Assembly (NCBI RefSeq): GCF_014466955.1
Contig: NZ_AP023396.1
Coordinates: 5,456,001 to 5,520,000, forward strand
Direction: 5' to 3'
DNA length: 64,000 nucleotides
DNA from: Nocardia wallacei
GTDB taxonomy: Bacteria; Actinomycetota; Actinomycetes; Mycobacteriales; Mycobacteriaceae
The translations under genes were made by a program, and so were the position numbers. This document shows, one piece after another, positions 34,645 to 42,730 of this stretch; positions within the stretch are counted from its first letter, which is position 1; the number at the start of each line of letters is the position of its first letter. The notes under the pieces were generated by a model. That model ran no database searches, was not told the DNA's origin, and worked only from the letters and a program-made list of their open reading frames with translations.

Positions 34645-36039
34645 TCACCGGCCGTACACCGTCGTGCCCTCGTCGGAGTCCTTGGCGATCTGCCGGGCCA
34701 GATACAGCGACTCCAGCGCGAATTCGACGGCGGCGGCGATGCGGGTCGGGGAATCCTCGGCGCCCACCCCGAGCCGGGTGGCGACCTCGTGCAGCACCGG
34801 CAGTTCGGGCAGCGCCGCGAGCACCTCCTGGCCGGGCACCCGCTCGCCGGTGGTGACGAGGTTGCCGTCGCCGATCGCCTCGGCCAGCGGTCGCAGGTTC
34901 AGTCCGCCCAGCCGCTCGCGCGCGGTCTCGGCGAACGAGCGCCGCAGCAGATGCGTCAGGTGCTCCTGCTCGCGTCCCTCCTCACCGGATTCGAATTCCA
35001 GCTTGCCGCGCAGCACGGCGGGCACGGACTCGAGATCGACCGGGCGGGCGACCGCGGGCCGCTCCCCCGTGATCGCGGAGCGGCGCAGCGCGGCGGCCGC
35101 CACCGTCTCGGCCGCGGCGACCGCGAACCGCGCGGACACGCCGGAACGCTGGTCGATGGCGGCCGATTCGCGCAGCTGCCGCACGAACCGGGCGAGGACC
35201 TCGATCAGCGGATCGCCGACCTCGGCCACCAGGTCCGCCTCCTGCCGGACCAGATCCACCTCGGCCTCGATGCTCAGCGGGTAGTGGGTGCGGATCTCGG
35301 CGCCGAACCGGTCCTTCAGCGGGGTGATGATGCGGCCGCGGTTGGTGTAGTCCTCCGGGTTCGCGGTGGCGACCAGCAGTACGTCCAGCGGCAGGCGCAG
35401 GGTGTAGCCGCGCACCTGGATGTCGCGCTCCTCCATCACATTCAGCAGCGCGACCTGAATGCGCTCGGCCAGGTCGGGCAGCTCGTTGATGGCGACGATG
35501 CCGCGGTGGGCGCGCGGGACCAGGCCGAAGTGAATGGTCTCCGGGTCGCCGAGACTACGGCCCTCGGCCACCTTCACCGGGTCGACGTCGCCGATCAGGT
35601 CGCCGACGGAGGTGTCGGGGGTGGCGAGCTTCTCGGCGTAGCGTTCGGAACGATGCCGCCAGGCGACGGGCAGGTCGTCCCCGAGTTCGGCGGCCAGCCG
35701 CCGACCGGCCGGGCTGATCGGCTCCAGCGGGTGCTCGCCCAGTTCGGCGCCCGCGATCACCGGCGTCCACTCGTCGAGCAGGCCCGCGAGGGTGCGCAGC
35801 AATCGGGTCTTGCCCTGGCCGCGCTCGCCCAGCAGCACCACGTCGTGCCCGGCCAGCAGCGCGCGCTCGAGTTGCGGCAGGACGGTGCGGTCGAAGCCCA
35901 CGATGCCCGGCCACGGATCGCCGCCGGAACCCAGCAGGGTCAGCAGGTTCTCGCGGATCTCGGTCTTGACGCCGCGCGGCTGGTAACCGGCGGCGCGCAG
36001 CTCGCCCGCGGTGCCGGGCAAGTGTTCTGGAACAGTCAC
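34645..36039 (-). CDS. MoxR/Mg-chelatase-like AAA+ ATPase
   Basis: 464 aa from a GTG at 36037-36039. The Walker A is degenerate in appearance but complete: VVLLGERGQGKTRLLRTLAG. Walker B is GIVAINELPDLAERIQVALL, an E-L rather than D-E form, and the sensor region LLVATANPEDYTNRGRI is typical of the Mg-chelatase I subunit group. Couples with the VWA protein directly downstream. Predicted cytosolic chaperone for an unknown metal-enzyme or complex. Confidence 0.9.
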   Translation of the reverse strand: MTVPEHLPGTAGELRAAGYQPRGVKTEIRENLLTLLGSGGDPWPGIVGFDRTVLPQLERALLAGHDVVLLGERGQGKTRLLRTLAGLLDEWTPVIAGAELGEHPLEPISPAGRRLAAELGDDLPVAWRHRSERYAEKLATPDTSVGDLIGDVDPVKVAEGRSLGDPETIHFGLVPRAHRGIVAINELPDLAERIQVALLNVMEERDIQVRGYTLRLPLDVLLVATANPEDYTNRGRIITPLKDRFGAEIRTHYPLSIEAEVDLVRQEADLVAEVGDPLIEVLARFVRQLRESAAIDQRSGVSARFAVAAAETVAAAALRRSAITGERPAVARPVDLESVPAVLRGKLEFESGEEGREQEHLTHLLRRSFAETARERLGGLNLRPLAEAIGDGNLVTTGERVPGQEVLAALPELPVLHEVATRLGVGAEDSPTRIAAAVEFALESLYLARQIAKDSDEGTTVYGR

Positions 36040-36100
36040 GACATCGACGCTACGACGATTTCGCCCTCCGGTCGACGTGGAGTAACTCCAGCGAACCCGC

Positions 36101-36439
36101 TCACCCGGCCTCGTCCACCAGGTTTCGCGGCGCGGCCAGCCGCCACGAGTCGGTGACGATGGCTTTCAGCTCGTCGCGATCGTCCAGCGCCGCCAGCCGC
36201 ACCCGCACCCAGGCGTTGTTCGCCTCGTGCGCGGCGATCCAGAATTTGGCGGGCTCGGCGACGACCAGTTCGTCGCGGTCGACGATCGGGCAGCGCACGG
36301 CCATCGACGTCTCGTTCTCGGGCAGGGTCAGGAACAGCTTGCCCGCCACCCGGAAAATCGGCATACCCCAGGCGAATTGCTCCGACGTCTCCGGCAACGA
36401 CAGAGCAAAGGCGCGGACCTCGTCCCCGGTGGCACTCAT
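36101..36439 (-). CDS. MmcQ/YjbR-family protein
   Basis: 112 aa from ATG 36437-36439. Shows the CyaY-like YjbR pattern: VRAFALSLPETSEQFAWGMP, FRVAGKLFLTLPE, and a final AWVRVRLAALDD-type strand. Short DNA-binding-like fold of unknown function, often near resistance or stress genes. The much longer open frame that contains it is a shadow of the gene on the other strand. Confidence 0.88.
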   Translation of the reverse strand: MSATGDEVRAFALSLPETSEQFAWGMPIFRVAGKLFLTLPENETSMAVRCPIVDRDELVVAEPAKFWIAAHEANNAWVRVRLAALDDRDELKAIVTDSWRLAAPRNLVDEAG

Positions 36440-36610
36440 GCCACGTATCTTTCCAGGCGAGCCCACCGTGGGATTTTCGGGCGAATTGTGAGATTTTTCA
36501 AGGCCGCTGAAAACCGGCACGGACGATCTTGCGCCGATGTAGGTTCGAGCCGCAAACGATCGGACGCCACGATCGGCGCGGTCGCCGGGCGAGCCGGAAG
36601 GCGGTTGGAG

Positions 36611-37339
36611 ATGCAGCACACTGCCGAGGTCAGCGGATGGGCCGTCGCCGGGGCCATCGGGATGGTCGTCTGGATGGTGGTGATGTGGGCGGGGGTCGCC
36701 GTCCTGTTCCTGTGCCTGCGTAAGCCGTTGCGGCCGTGGATGTTCCAGACCGGGCTCGCTGTCGTCGGACTGGGCGTGCTGGCGCAGCTCGGGCACTTCC
36801 AGGAGCACGTCGCCCAGGTCGCCTACTGGGTCGGGCATTCCAACGAACCGGGCTGGATGACGCCGTGGGGCACCGCCCTGGCCAACGGGTTCGGCCAGGT
36901 GGACCATATGAAACCCGCATTGGGCATGGAGATCCTGCACCTGGTCGGCAACTTCCACTTCCTCGCCGGGCTGGCCGGTGTCGCCCTGATCACCCGGCAC
37001 GCGGTGGCGAGCCGGGCGCGGCGCTGGGGGCGGATGGGCGTGCTGATGCAGGGCATCCACGGGCTCGAGCACATCGCCCTCACCGTGTCGGTGCTGTTCG
37101 GGGCCAAGGCGATCGGTCTGTCCACCTGGTTCGGCCTGCTCGACGCCGGGCCCGGCCTCTGGACCTACCGCGTCTGGTGGCACTTCTTCGCCAACGTCAT
37201 CGGCACCACGATCTTCGCCATGGCGCTCTACCACCTGTGGCGGGAGCGGGCGGCCATCGCCGCGCCCTACTACGCCGCGACCACCGGCAAGGCCGCGACC
37301 ACGACCACGGCCGACGAAGCGGTCCCGGCCCTCACCTAG
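36611..37339 (+). CDS. Multi-pass membrane protein with conserved-looking histidines
   Basis: 242 aa from ATG 36611; GGAAGG lies ten bases upstream. Six hydrophobic segments, beginning WAVAGAIGMVVWMVVMWAGV. Many histidines sit at helix ends or inside helices: GHFQEHVAQ, VGHSNEP, EILHLVGNFHFLAG, GIHGLEHIAL, RVWWHFFANV. This is a pattern seen in membrane metal- or haem-binding proteins, which is inference. Ends in a Thr/Ala-rich tail. Family not recognised; similar proteins occur in Streptomyces, as I recall. Confidence 0.75.
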   Translation: MQHTAEVSGWAVAGAIGMVVWMVVMWAGVAVLFLCLRKPLRPWMFQTGLAVVGLGVLAQLGHFQEHVAQVAYWVGHSNEPGWMTPWGTALANGFGQVDHMKPALGMEILHLVGNFHFLAGLAGVALITRHAVASRARRWGRMGVLMQGIHGLEHIALTVSVLFGAKAIGLSTWFGLLDAGPGLWTYRVWWHFFANVIGTTIFAMALYHLWRERAAIAAPYYAATTGKAATTTTADEAVPALT

Positions 37340-37384
37340 TATTGAAACAGCACTCTTCGCGCCCTCGTCATCCCGGGTGCGGTA

Positions 37385-38035
37385 TCAGCCGGGGAGCTGC
37401 TCCAGCCTGAGCAGCCGCGCCAGCACCGCCGCCTGGTCGGCGAAATGGGCCAGGAATTCCGGGGATCGGGGGTCGACGCCGCACACGCCCTCGACCACCT
37501 GCGGCAGCGTGGTCGGCGCCATCGCGGCCGCCATCAGCATGACCAGCAGGCACGCTGGGTCCACCTCCTCCGGCAGGTGGCCCGAATCCCGCAGTGCGCG
37601 TAGCTCGTCGACGCTCTCGCCCAATATCCGCGCGCGCGGTTCGTGGTCCGGGTCGCTGTCGGGCCCCGTGTACTGCAACCCGCTCCAAGCGAGCAGGCGC
37701 GCGCCGTCCGGATTGTGCACCGCCTCCATGGCATAGCGGCGCAACTGTTCGGGCAGCGGCGTGCCCGGTGGCACCAACTCCCGCCGCCGCTCCTGCCACT
37801 GCTGCGAAACAGCCTGGTACAAGCCTTCTTTGCCGTCGAAGTAGTAGGAGATCAGCTGCACGTTGACGCCCGCCCGGGCGGCGATGGCACTGATTCGCGC
37901 GCCCGCGTACCCGTGCGCGCCGAACTCGGCGGCGGCCGCGTCCAGGATCAGCGCGCGGGTGCGTTCCGGATCGCGCTGCCGCTCCTGCGGCTTGGGGGAC
38001 CTGCGGGGTTTCGGGACGGACACACCTCGGATCAT
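37385..38035 (-). CDS. TetR-family regulator
   Basis: About 216 aa; ATG 38033-38035 or GTG 38021-38023. HTH region: TRALILDAAAAEFGAHGYAG, then ISAIAARAGVNVQLISYYFD and GKEGLYQAV. The C-terminal domain is typical (HNPDGARLLAWSGLQYTG). Divergent from an FAD monooxygenase across 129 bp and likely its repressor. Confidence 0.9.
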   Translation of the reverse strand: MIRGVSVPKPRRSPKPQERQRDPERTRALILDAAAAEFGAHGYAGARISAIAARAGVNVQLISYYFDGKEGLYQAVSQQWQERRRELVPPGTPLPEQLRRYAMEAVHNPDGARLLAWSGLQYTGPDSDPDHEPRARILGESVDELRALRDSGHLPEEVDPACLLVMLMAAAMAPTTLPQVVEGVCGVDPRSPEFLAHFADQAAVLARLLRLEQLPG

Positions 38036-38164
38036 ACCTCCGCCTGCTTTTCTCAATCCTCTACATGAACTAATCAAACAAATACTTGACAGAGTTGTGC
38101 GAGCGATTGACGATGAAATGGTGGCGCGGGCGACAGCACCCGCCGGAGGACGAAGGATCCCGAA

Positions 38165-39346
38165 ATGCCTGACGTACCAAGAATTCTCATTGCCGGTGCG
38201 GGCGTCGGCGGGCTGGCGCTGGCCCAGGCGCTGCGGCAGGGCGGGCTGGCGGTCGCCGTCCACGAGCAGGACCCCACGCCGCAGACCCGCAATCAGGGCT
38301 ACCGGCTGCACATCGACGCCGACGGCAACGCCGCACTGCGCGCCTGCCTGCCGCCACAGACGTTCGACCTGGTGCGCCGCACCAGCGGCCGCAACGACGA
38401 CGTGCTGGGCATGTACACCCACCGCCTGGAGCAGGTGATGGTGCAGCACTTCCCCGGTCTCACCGACGACGAGATCACCAATGTCGACCGCAACGTCTTC
38501 CGCCGGGGTCTGCTCACCGATCTCGACGTCCGATTCGGGCACACCCTGACCGGATACGAGATCACCGAATCCGGCCGGGTGCGAGCGCATTTCGCCGACG
38601 GCACCGCCGACGAGGGTGACCTGCTGGTGGGCGCCGACGGTGTCGGCTCGGCAGTGCGGCGGCAGTTGCTCCCGCATGCCACGGTGCGGGATCTGGGCAT
38701 CCGCTGTGTCTACGGCCGGATGGTGCTGACGCCGGAGACCGAGGCGCTGTATCCGGCCGCGATCCGGCGCGGGTTCAACTGGGTCTCCGACGACACCGGA
38801 TTCGGGGCCGGATTCGCGCCGGTGCGCTACCGTTCCCACGTCGACGGCGCGCCGGACTACACGATGGTCACCCTGCTCGCACGCCCGGAGCGGTTCGGCG
38901 TGCCGGACGCGGAACTGTTCACGCTGCCCCCGGAGAAGCTGTGGCAGCTCACGCTCACCGCCACCGCTGGATGGCATCCGGAGCTGCGGGAAATCTTCGC
39001 CCACGCCGAACCCGGCACGTTCTTCACGATCGCGTTGCGGGCCGGGCAACGGGTCCCGGCGTGGCCGTCCGGCCCCGTCACCCTGCTCGGCGACGCCATC
39101 CACACCATGCCCCCGACCGGTGGCGTCGGCGCGAACACCGCCCTGCGGGACGCGGCGACCCTCGCCGGAGAGTTGCTCGCCGCGGCGCGCGGCGAACAGT
39201 CACCGACCGAAGCGGTCGCCGCCTACGAAACCGTCATGCTCCCACGCGGTTTCGACACCATCGATGCCTCGCTCCGGATGGCGGATCAGCTCTTCGGCGC
39301 ACAGCCGGAGTCGGACCGACCGAAAACGGCGATAACACGCTCGTAA
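38165..39346 (+). CDS. FAD-dependent monooxygenase (class A, aromatic hydroxylase type)
   Basis: 393 aa. FAD-binding RILIAGAGVGGLALAQAL (GAGVGG at 11-16), the DG motif in LLVGADGVGSAVRRQLL, and the GD motif in LLGDAIHTMPPTGGVGANTA. These enzymes hydroxylate aromatic compounds, including antibiotics, with NAD(P)H. Downstream of a divergent TetR gene; TTGACA at about 38085 may be a -35 element. The family includes TetX- and Rox-like drug-inactivating enzymes, but substrate cannot be read here. Confidence 0.92.
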   Translation: MPDVPRILIAGAGVGGLALAQALRQGGLAVAVHEQDPTPQTRNQGYRLHIDADGNAALRACLPPQTFDLVRRTSGRNDDVLGMYTHRLEQVMVQHFPGLTDDEITNVDRNVFRRGLLTDLDVRFGHTLTGYEITESGRVRAHFADGTADEGDLLVGADGVGSAVRRQLLPHATVRDLGIRCVYGRMVLTPETEALYPAAIRRGFNWVSDDTGFGAGFAPVRYRSHVDGAPDYTMVTLLARPERFGVPDAELFTLPPEKLWQLTLTATAGWHPELREIFAHAEPGTFFTIALRAGQRVPAWPSGPVTLLGDAIHTMPPTGGVGANTALRDAATLAGELLAAARGEQSPTEAVAAYETVMLPRGFDTIDASLRMADQLFGAQPESDRPKTAITRS

Positions 39347-39741
39347 TATGGACGCTTGCTCGAATTCCCGCGTCCCGCACCGTATTTCCGCGACACGTCG
39401 CGACTCGCCGAGACGTTCGCTACCGGAAACGTGTCGAACATGTATTTTGTTCGAGACGAATTCGGTTGTACCTCTTGTACATTGAGCATCATTCGGGACC
39501 TTCGGTCGATGTTGTCGTTCGGGGGCGAGTAGTCCCGGCACATTTCCATCCAGGGCAGGGGAGATATGTGCCGAGGACCGGGCTCGTCCGTGGTGGGAAT
39601 AGGACACACCAATCAGCAGTGACCGGGAAGGCGAAACGGGAAACCGTTCGGATCCGGCCGAAAGCCCAGCACATGTGCCGGAATTCGTGCCGGAACCTTC
39701 CCGAATCGGCAACACCGGACGATCGGAAAGGGGACGAATCT
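39347..39741. other. Intergenic, 395 bp, AT-richer leader region
   Basis: Visibly lower GC than its surroundings, with several short dyads (for example AACGG-gaaa-CCGTT near 39640) and a direct repeat of GTGCCGGA near 39676 and 39688. No coding frame is convincing. It should carry the promoter of the XRE gene, whose start at 39742 has AAAGGGG upstream. Confidence 0.5.
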
Positions 39742-40623
39742 ATGGGGGACAGCAGCATCACACGCCGTGAGCTCGGGCGGTTGCTCCGCGAGGCGCGCGA
39801 GGCGATCGGGCTGACACTGGACAGCGCCTCCCGGCTTTTGGATTGGGGCACGAGCACGTTGCAGCGATACGAGAAGGGTCAGAATCAGAAGATTCGAGAC
39901 CGCGACCTGGATGCGATGATCGAGATCTACCGCATCGATCCGGAACAGGGCGAGGCGCTGCGCGGTCTGGCCAAACAGGCAGCGGAGAAGTCGTGGTGGC
40001 ACGAGTTCGGCGATCTGATTCCGGCGAACTTCAGTGTGTTCATGGGGTTGGAGTCGGCGGCAGAGAACTTGACGACCTATCAACCGGACCTTGTTCCGGG
40101 CCTGCTGCAGACGGCGAACTACGCGAGCGCACTGGCTCGGCTCTCGAATCCTGGTGACACGGACGAGGAACATGAGCGTCGCATCGAAATGAAGATGCGG
40201 AGACAACACCTGATCACTCGAAGGATCAAGCCGACGCAGCTCACCGTGGTACTCGGTGAGACGGTGCTCCGCCGAGTGATCGGCGGTGGGTCGATCATGG
40301 CGGCTCAGCTGAAGCATCTGGCCGATATCGGCACCCGGCCCAATGTCAGCATCCGCGTGCTGCCGTTCGCTTCCGGCATGCCGACGGGCGACTTGATCGG
40401 AACGTTCGTCATCCTCGAGTTCCCGGAGGACAGCCGAGGTGCGCCGATCGAGCCGACGATCGTCTACGCCGAGAACTACACCGGCGACATGTACTCGGAG
40501 AAAGTTGGCGTCGTGCAACGGTATTGGGCAGCGTACGAACGCATTCGGCAGGTAACGTTGGACGAGGTCGGCAGCAGGGCGCTGTTGCGCAATATGGTAA
40601 GGGAGTACCAGCGTGAACGTTGA
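39742..40623 (+). CDS. XRE-family HTH regulator with DUF5753 domain
   Basis: 293 aa. The HTH lies at about residues 8-60 (LGRLLREAREAIGLTLDSAS, TSTLQRYEKGQNQKIRDRD). The rest is the DUF5753 domain: ENLTTYQPDLVPGLLQTANY, then RPNVSIRVLPFASGMPTGD. This is the large actinobacterial Scr1-like regulator group nearly always followed by a DUF397 gene; here the DUF397 start overlaps the end of this gene by 11 bp. Such pairs are thought to act together; some genetic work links them to development. Function of this one unknown. Confidence 0.93.
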   Translation: MGDSSITRRELGRLLREAREAIGLTLDSASRLLDWGTSTLQRYEKGQNQKIRDRDLDAMIEIYRIDPEQGEALRGLAKQAAEKSWWHEFGDLIPANFSVFMGLESAAENLTTYQPDLVPGLLQTANYASALARLSNPGDTDEEHERRIEMKMRRQHLITRRIKPTQLTVVLGETVLRRVIGGGSIMAAQLKHLADIGTRPNVSIRVLPFASGMPTGDLIGTFVILEFPEDSRGAPIEPTIVYAENYTGDMYSEKVGVVQRYWAAYERIRQVTLDEVGSRALLRNMVREYQRER

Positions 40624-40825
40624 TCTATCCGGAGCCCGGTGGTTCAAGAGCAGCCGCAGCGGTGGGTCGAAGGACTGCGTCGAGGTCGCCTTCCTCGATC
40701 AAGGCTTGGTCGGTGTCCGGGATTCCAAGAACCCGTCCGGCCCAGCACTCGTCTTCACCCCGGGCGAGTGGGACGCCTTCGCGGCGAGCGTGCGAGGCGG
40801 CACGTTCCCCGCCTCCGGTGAGTAG
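40613..40825 (+). CDS. DUF397 protein, copy 1
   Basis: 70 aa from GTG 40613. All DUF397 landmarks are seen: ARWFKSSRSGGSKDCVEVAF, VGVRDSKNPSGPALVFTPGE, WDAFAASVRGGTF. Partner of the upstream XRE/DUF5753 protein; translation is coupled by the overlap. A strong hairpin terminator follows. Confidence 0.93.
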   Translation: MNVDLSGARWFKSSRSGGSKDCVEVAFLDQGLVGVRDSKNPSGPALVFTPGEWDAFAASVRGGTFPASGE

Positions 40826-40857
40826 TTCCGGCGCACCGCCGGGCGAAGAGAGTACCG

Positions 40858-40896
40858 AACGGCCTCGTACCGAACAGGATTCGGTGCGAGGCCGTT
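40858..40896 (+). terminator. Hairpin terminator after DUF397 copy 1
   Basis: AACGGCCTCGTACCGAA (40858-40874), loop CAGGA, then the complementary arm (40880-40896) with a single G-T pair. The second copy of the array carries the same hairpin. Confidence 0.8.
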
Positions 40897-40954
40897 CGAC
40901 CGGAGCACGGTCCGCGGGGTCAAGCCGGACGTGCCGATCCGTTCAGGTTCAGCG

Positions 40955-41105
40955 ACGCCGAGAACTACACGAGCGTTCGTCTCGGCGAAAGAAGGCGGCG
41001 CGCAACGGTATTGGGCAGCACGAACGAATCTGGCATGTAGCGTTGAACGAGATCGGCCGCAGGACACTGTCCCGCAGACCAAGGGAGTACCAGCGTGAAC
41101 GTTGA
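40955..41105 (+). pseudogene. Decayed 3' fragment of the XRE gene (duplicated)
   Basis: Begins with a copy of the XRE sequence around 40466 (ACGCCGAGAACTACAC), continues with CAACGGTATTGGGCAGC and ends in the same EYQRER-stop overlap with DUF397. Frame and several bases are lost in between, so it encodes nothing useful. It was carried along when the DUF397 gene was duplicated. Confidence 0.8.
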
Positions 41106-41307
41106 TCTATCCGGAGCCCGGTGGTTCAAGAGCAGCCGCAGCGGGGCTTCCAAGGACTGCGTCGAGGTCGCCTTCCTTGAACAGGGCTTGGTCGGTGTCC
41201 GGGATTCCAAGAACCCGTCCGGCCCGGCATTGGTCTTCACCCCGGGCGACTGGGACGCCTTCGCGGCGAGCGTGCGAGGCGGCACGTTCCCCGCGTCCAG
41301 CGAGTAG
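41095..41307 (+). CDS. DUF397 protein, copy 2
   Basis: 70 aa, differs from copy 1 at only a few residues (GASKDC for GGSKDC, EQGL for DQGL, PGDW for PGEW, ASSE for ASGE). GTG 41095 sits in the same context as in copy 1, with GGGAG upstream. It lacks a complete XRE partner of its own and must work with the one at 39742 or another. Its retention while the adjacent XRE fragment decayed suggests it is used. Confidence 0.9.
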   Translation: MNVDLSGARWFKSSRSGASKDCVEVAFLEQGLVGVRDSKNPSGPALVFTPGDWDAFAASVRGGTFPASSE

Positions 41308-41339
41308 TCCCGGCACAAGCCCGGCGAAGCGAGTACCGG

Positions 41340-41378
41340 AACGGCCTCGCACCGAACAAGATTCGGTGCGAGGCCGTT
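41340..41378. terminator. Hairpin terminator after DUF397 copy 2
   Basis: AACGGCCTCGCACCGAA (41340-41356), loop CAAGA, exact complement (41362-41378): 17-bp perfect stem. It also lies downstream of the convergent P450 gene and can serve both. Confidence 0.85.
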
Positions 41379-41401
41379 CGACCGGAGCACGGCCTGTGGG
41401 G

Positions 41402-42676
41402 TCAAGCCCGGTGTCCCGACCCACTCAGGTTCAGCGGCGCGGAGGGCGGGAAGCTGACCGGCAATGCCGTCAATGCCCGGTGGAAGGGACCCGGACGCCA
41501 GGCGGGCGCGCCCTCCGAGACGTCGAGGGTGATCTCGGGCAGCGCGTCGAGGAGCTGGTCGATGGCGTCCTGGGCGATCAGGCACGCCAGCGATTGCGCG
41601 GGGCAGGCGTGCGGGCCGATGCCCCAGGCCAGATGGGAGCGATTGCCCGTCAGGGCACCCGTGCGGATGGCGGGATCGTTGTTGCAGGCGGCCATGCTGA
41701 TGACGACCGGCTGATGGGCCGGCAGCCAGACGCCATCGATGAGGATCGGCTGCCGGGGATAGGTGATCAGCAGATTCGCCAGCGGCGGGTCGTCGAACAA
41801 CACCTCGTCCAGGGCGTCGCGGGAGGACAGGCTCCCGCCCAGCACGCTGTCGCCGAACCGATCGTCGGTGAGGATCACCAGCAGGGTATTGGCGATCAGA
41901 TTCAGTTCGAATTCGATGCCCGTCCCGTAGACCTGGGACACATGATGCGATACCTCCACATCGTCGAGCGCCGACGAATGCTGTTGCAGCACAGAGGTGA
42001 TGTCGTTACCCGGCTCGGAGCGTTTGAGAGTCACCAGACTCATCAACGCCTCCCCGAGGATCCGGTTGCCTTCCTCGGCGTCGACGCCCTCGAGCAACGC
42101 GGCCGTACCGGCGGCGACCTGCTGCCCGATCTCGGGCGGGCAGCCGAGCATGTAATTGACGACCTCGAAAACCAGCGGATACACGTACTGACTGATCAGC
42201 TCGGCCCGGCCGTCCTGGCAGAAACCGTTGATCAGCGGAATCGCGATATCCTCCACGATCCCGTGCAGCGCGTACAGATCCACGGTGTCGATGCCCGCCG
42301 TGATCGCCTGCCGATACCGCGCGAAATCCGCCCCGGTACTGCGGCTGGCCATCGGACGCCATTCCAGCAGCGGCAGGATCGGGCAGTCGGCGGGCACGGA
42401 CTGCTGCCAGACGCGCGGGTCGGCGGGAAAATGCTCGGGGTCGTTGAGAATTCGCACCGCGGTGCGGTAACCGATCACCAGCGTGGCCGGTACGCCGGGC
42501 GCCAACTCCACCGGAGCCAGCGGGCCGTACTGCGCCCGCATCTCGCGGTAGACATCGTGGGGGTCGGCGGCGAACTCGGGTGAGTACAGGGCCACCCGGG
42601 GGCCGTCGGAATCTATCGGTGAATTGTGAATAACGGGACACGTCTGCCCGCGCGTCCCGGAATGCGAGGTACTCAA
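41402..42676 (-). CDS. CYP157-like cytochrome P450 without ExxR
   Basis: 424 aa from TTG 42674-42676, six bases after GGAG. Haem motif HLAWGIGPHACPAQSLA (Cys near residue 360) with Trp for the usual Phe. The K-helix reads DEVLFDDPP (near 288), so the ExxR arginine is missing, and the I-helix has GTGIEFELNLIANT instead of AGxxT. These traits match conservon-associated CYP157 proteins of Streptomyces, the group first reported without ExxR. No conservon kinase or GTPase is present here. Downstream partner of the phosphotransferase, 54 bp apart. Confidence 0.88.
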   Translation of the reverse strand: MSTSHSGTRGQTCPVIHNSPIDSDGPRVALYSPEFAADPHDVYREMRAQYGPLAPVELAPGVPATLVIGYRTAVRILNDPEHFPADPRVWQQSVPADCPILPLLEWRPMASRSTGADFARYRQAITAGIDTVDLYALHGIVEDIAIPLINGFCQDGRAELISQYVYPLVFEVVNYMLGCPPEIGQQVAAGTAALLEGVDAEEGNRILGEALMSLVTLKRSEPGNDITSVLQQHSSALDDVEVSHHVSQVYGTGIEFELNLIANTLLVILTDDRFGDSVLGGSLSSRDALDEVLFDDPPLANLLITYPRQPILIDGVWLPAHQPVVISMAACNNDPAIRTGALTGNRSHLAWGIGPHACPAQSLACLIAQDAIDQLLDALPEITLDVSEGAPAWRPGPFHRALTALPVSFPPSAPLNLSGSGHRA

Positions 42677-42730
42677 CAATAACTCCAGACTATTCGGATC
42701 GAATGTGGAGAGAAGGTGATCGCCCGCCGA

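Noticed and set aside
39742..41307. Prophage remnant based on the XRE gene and low-GC leader
   Set aside because: XRE/DUF5753-DUF397 pairs are normal chromosomal genes of actinobacteria, and no integrase, capsid or tail gene is present.
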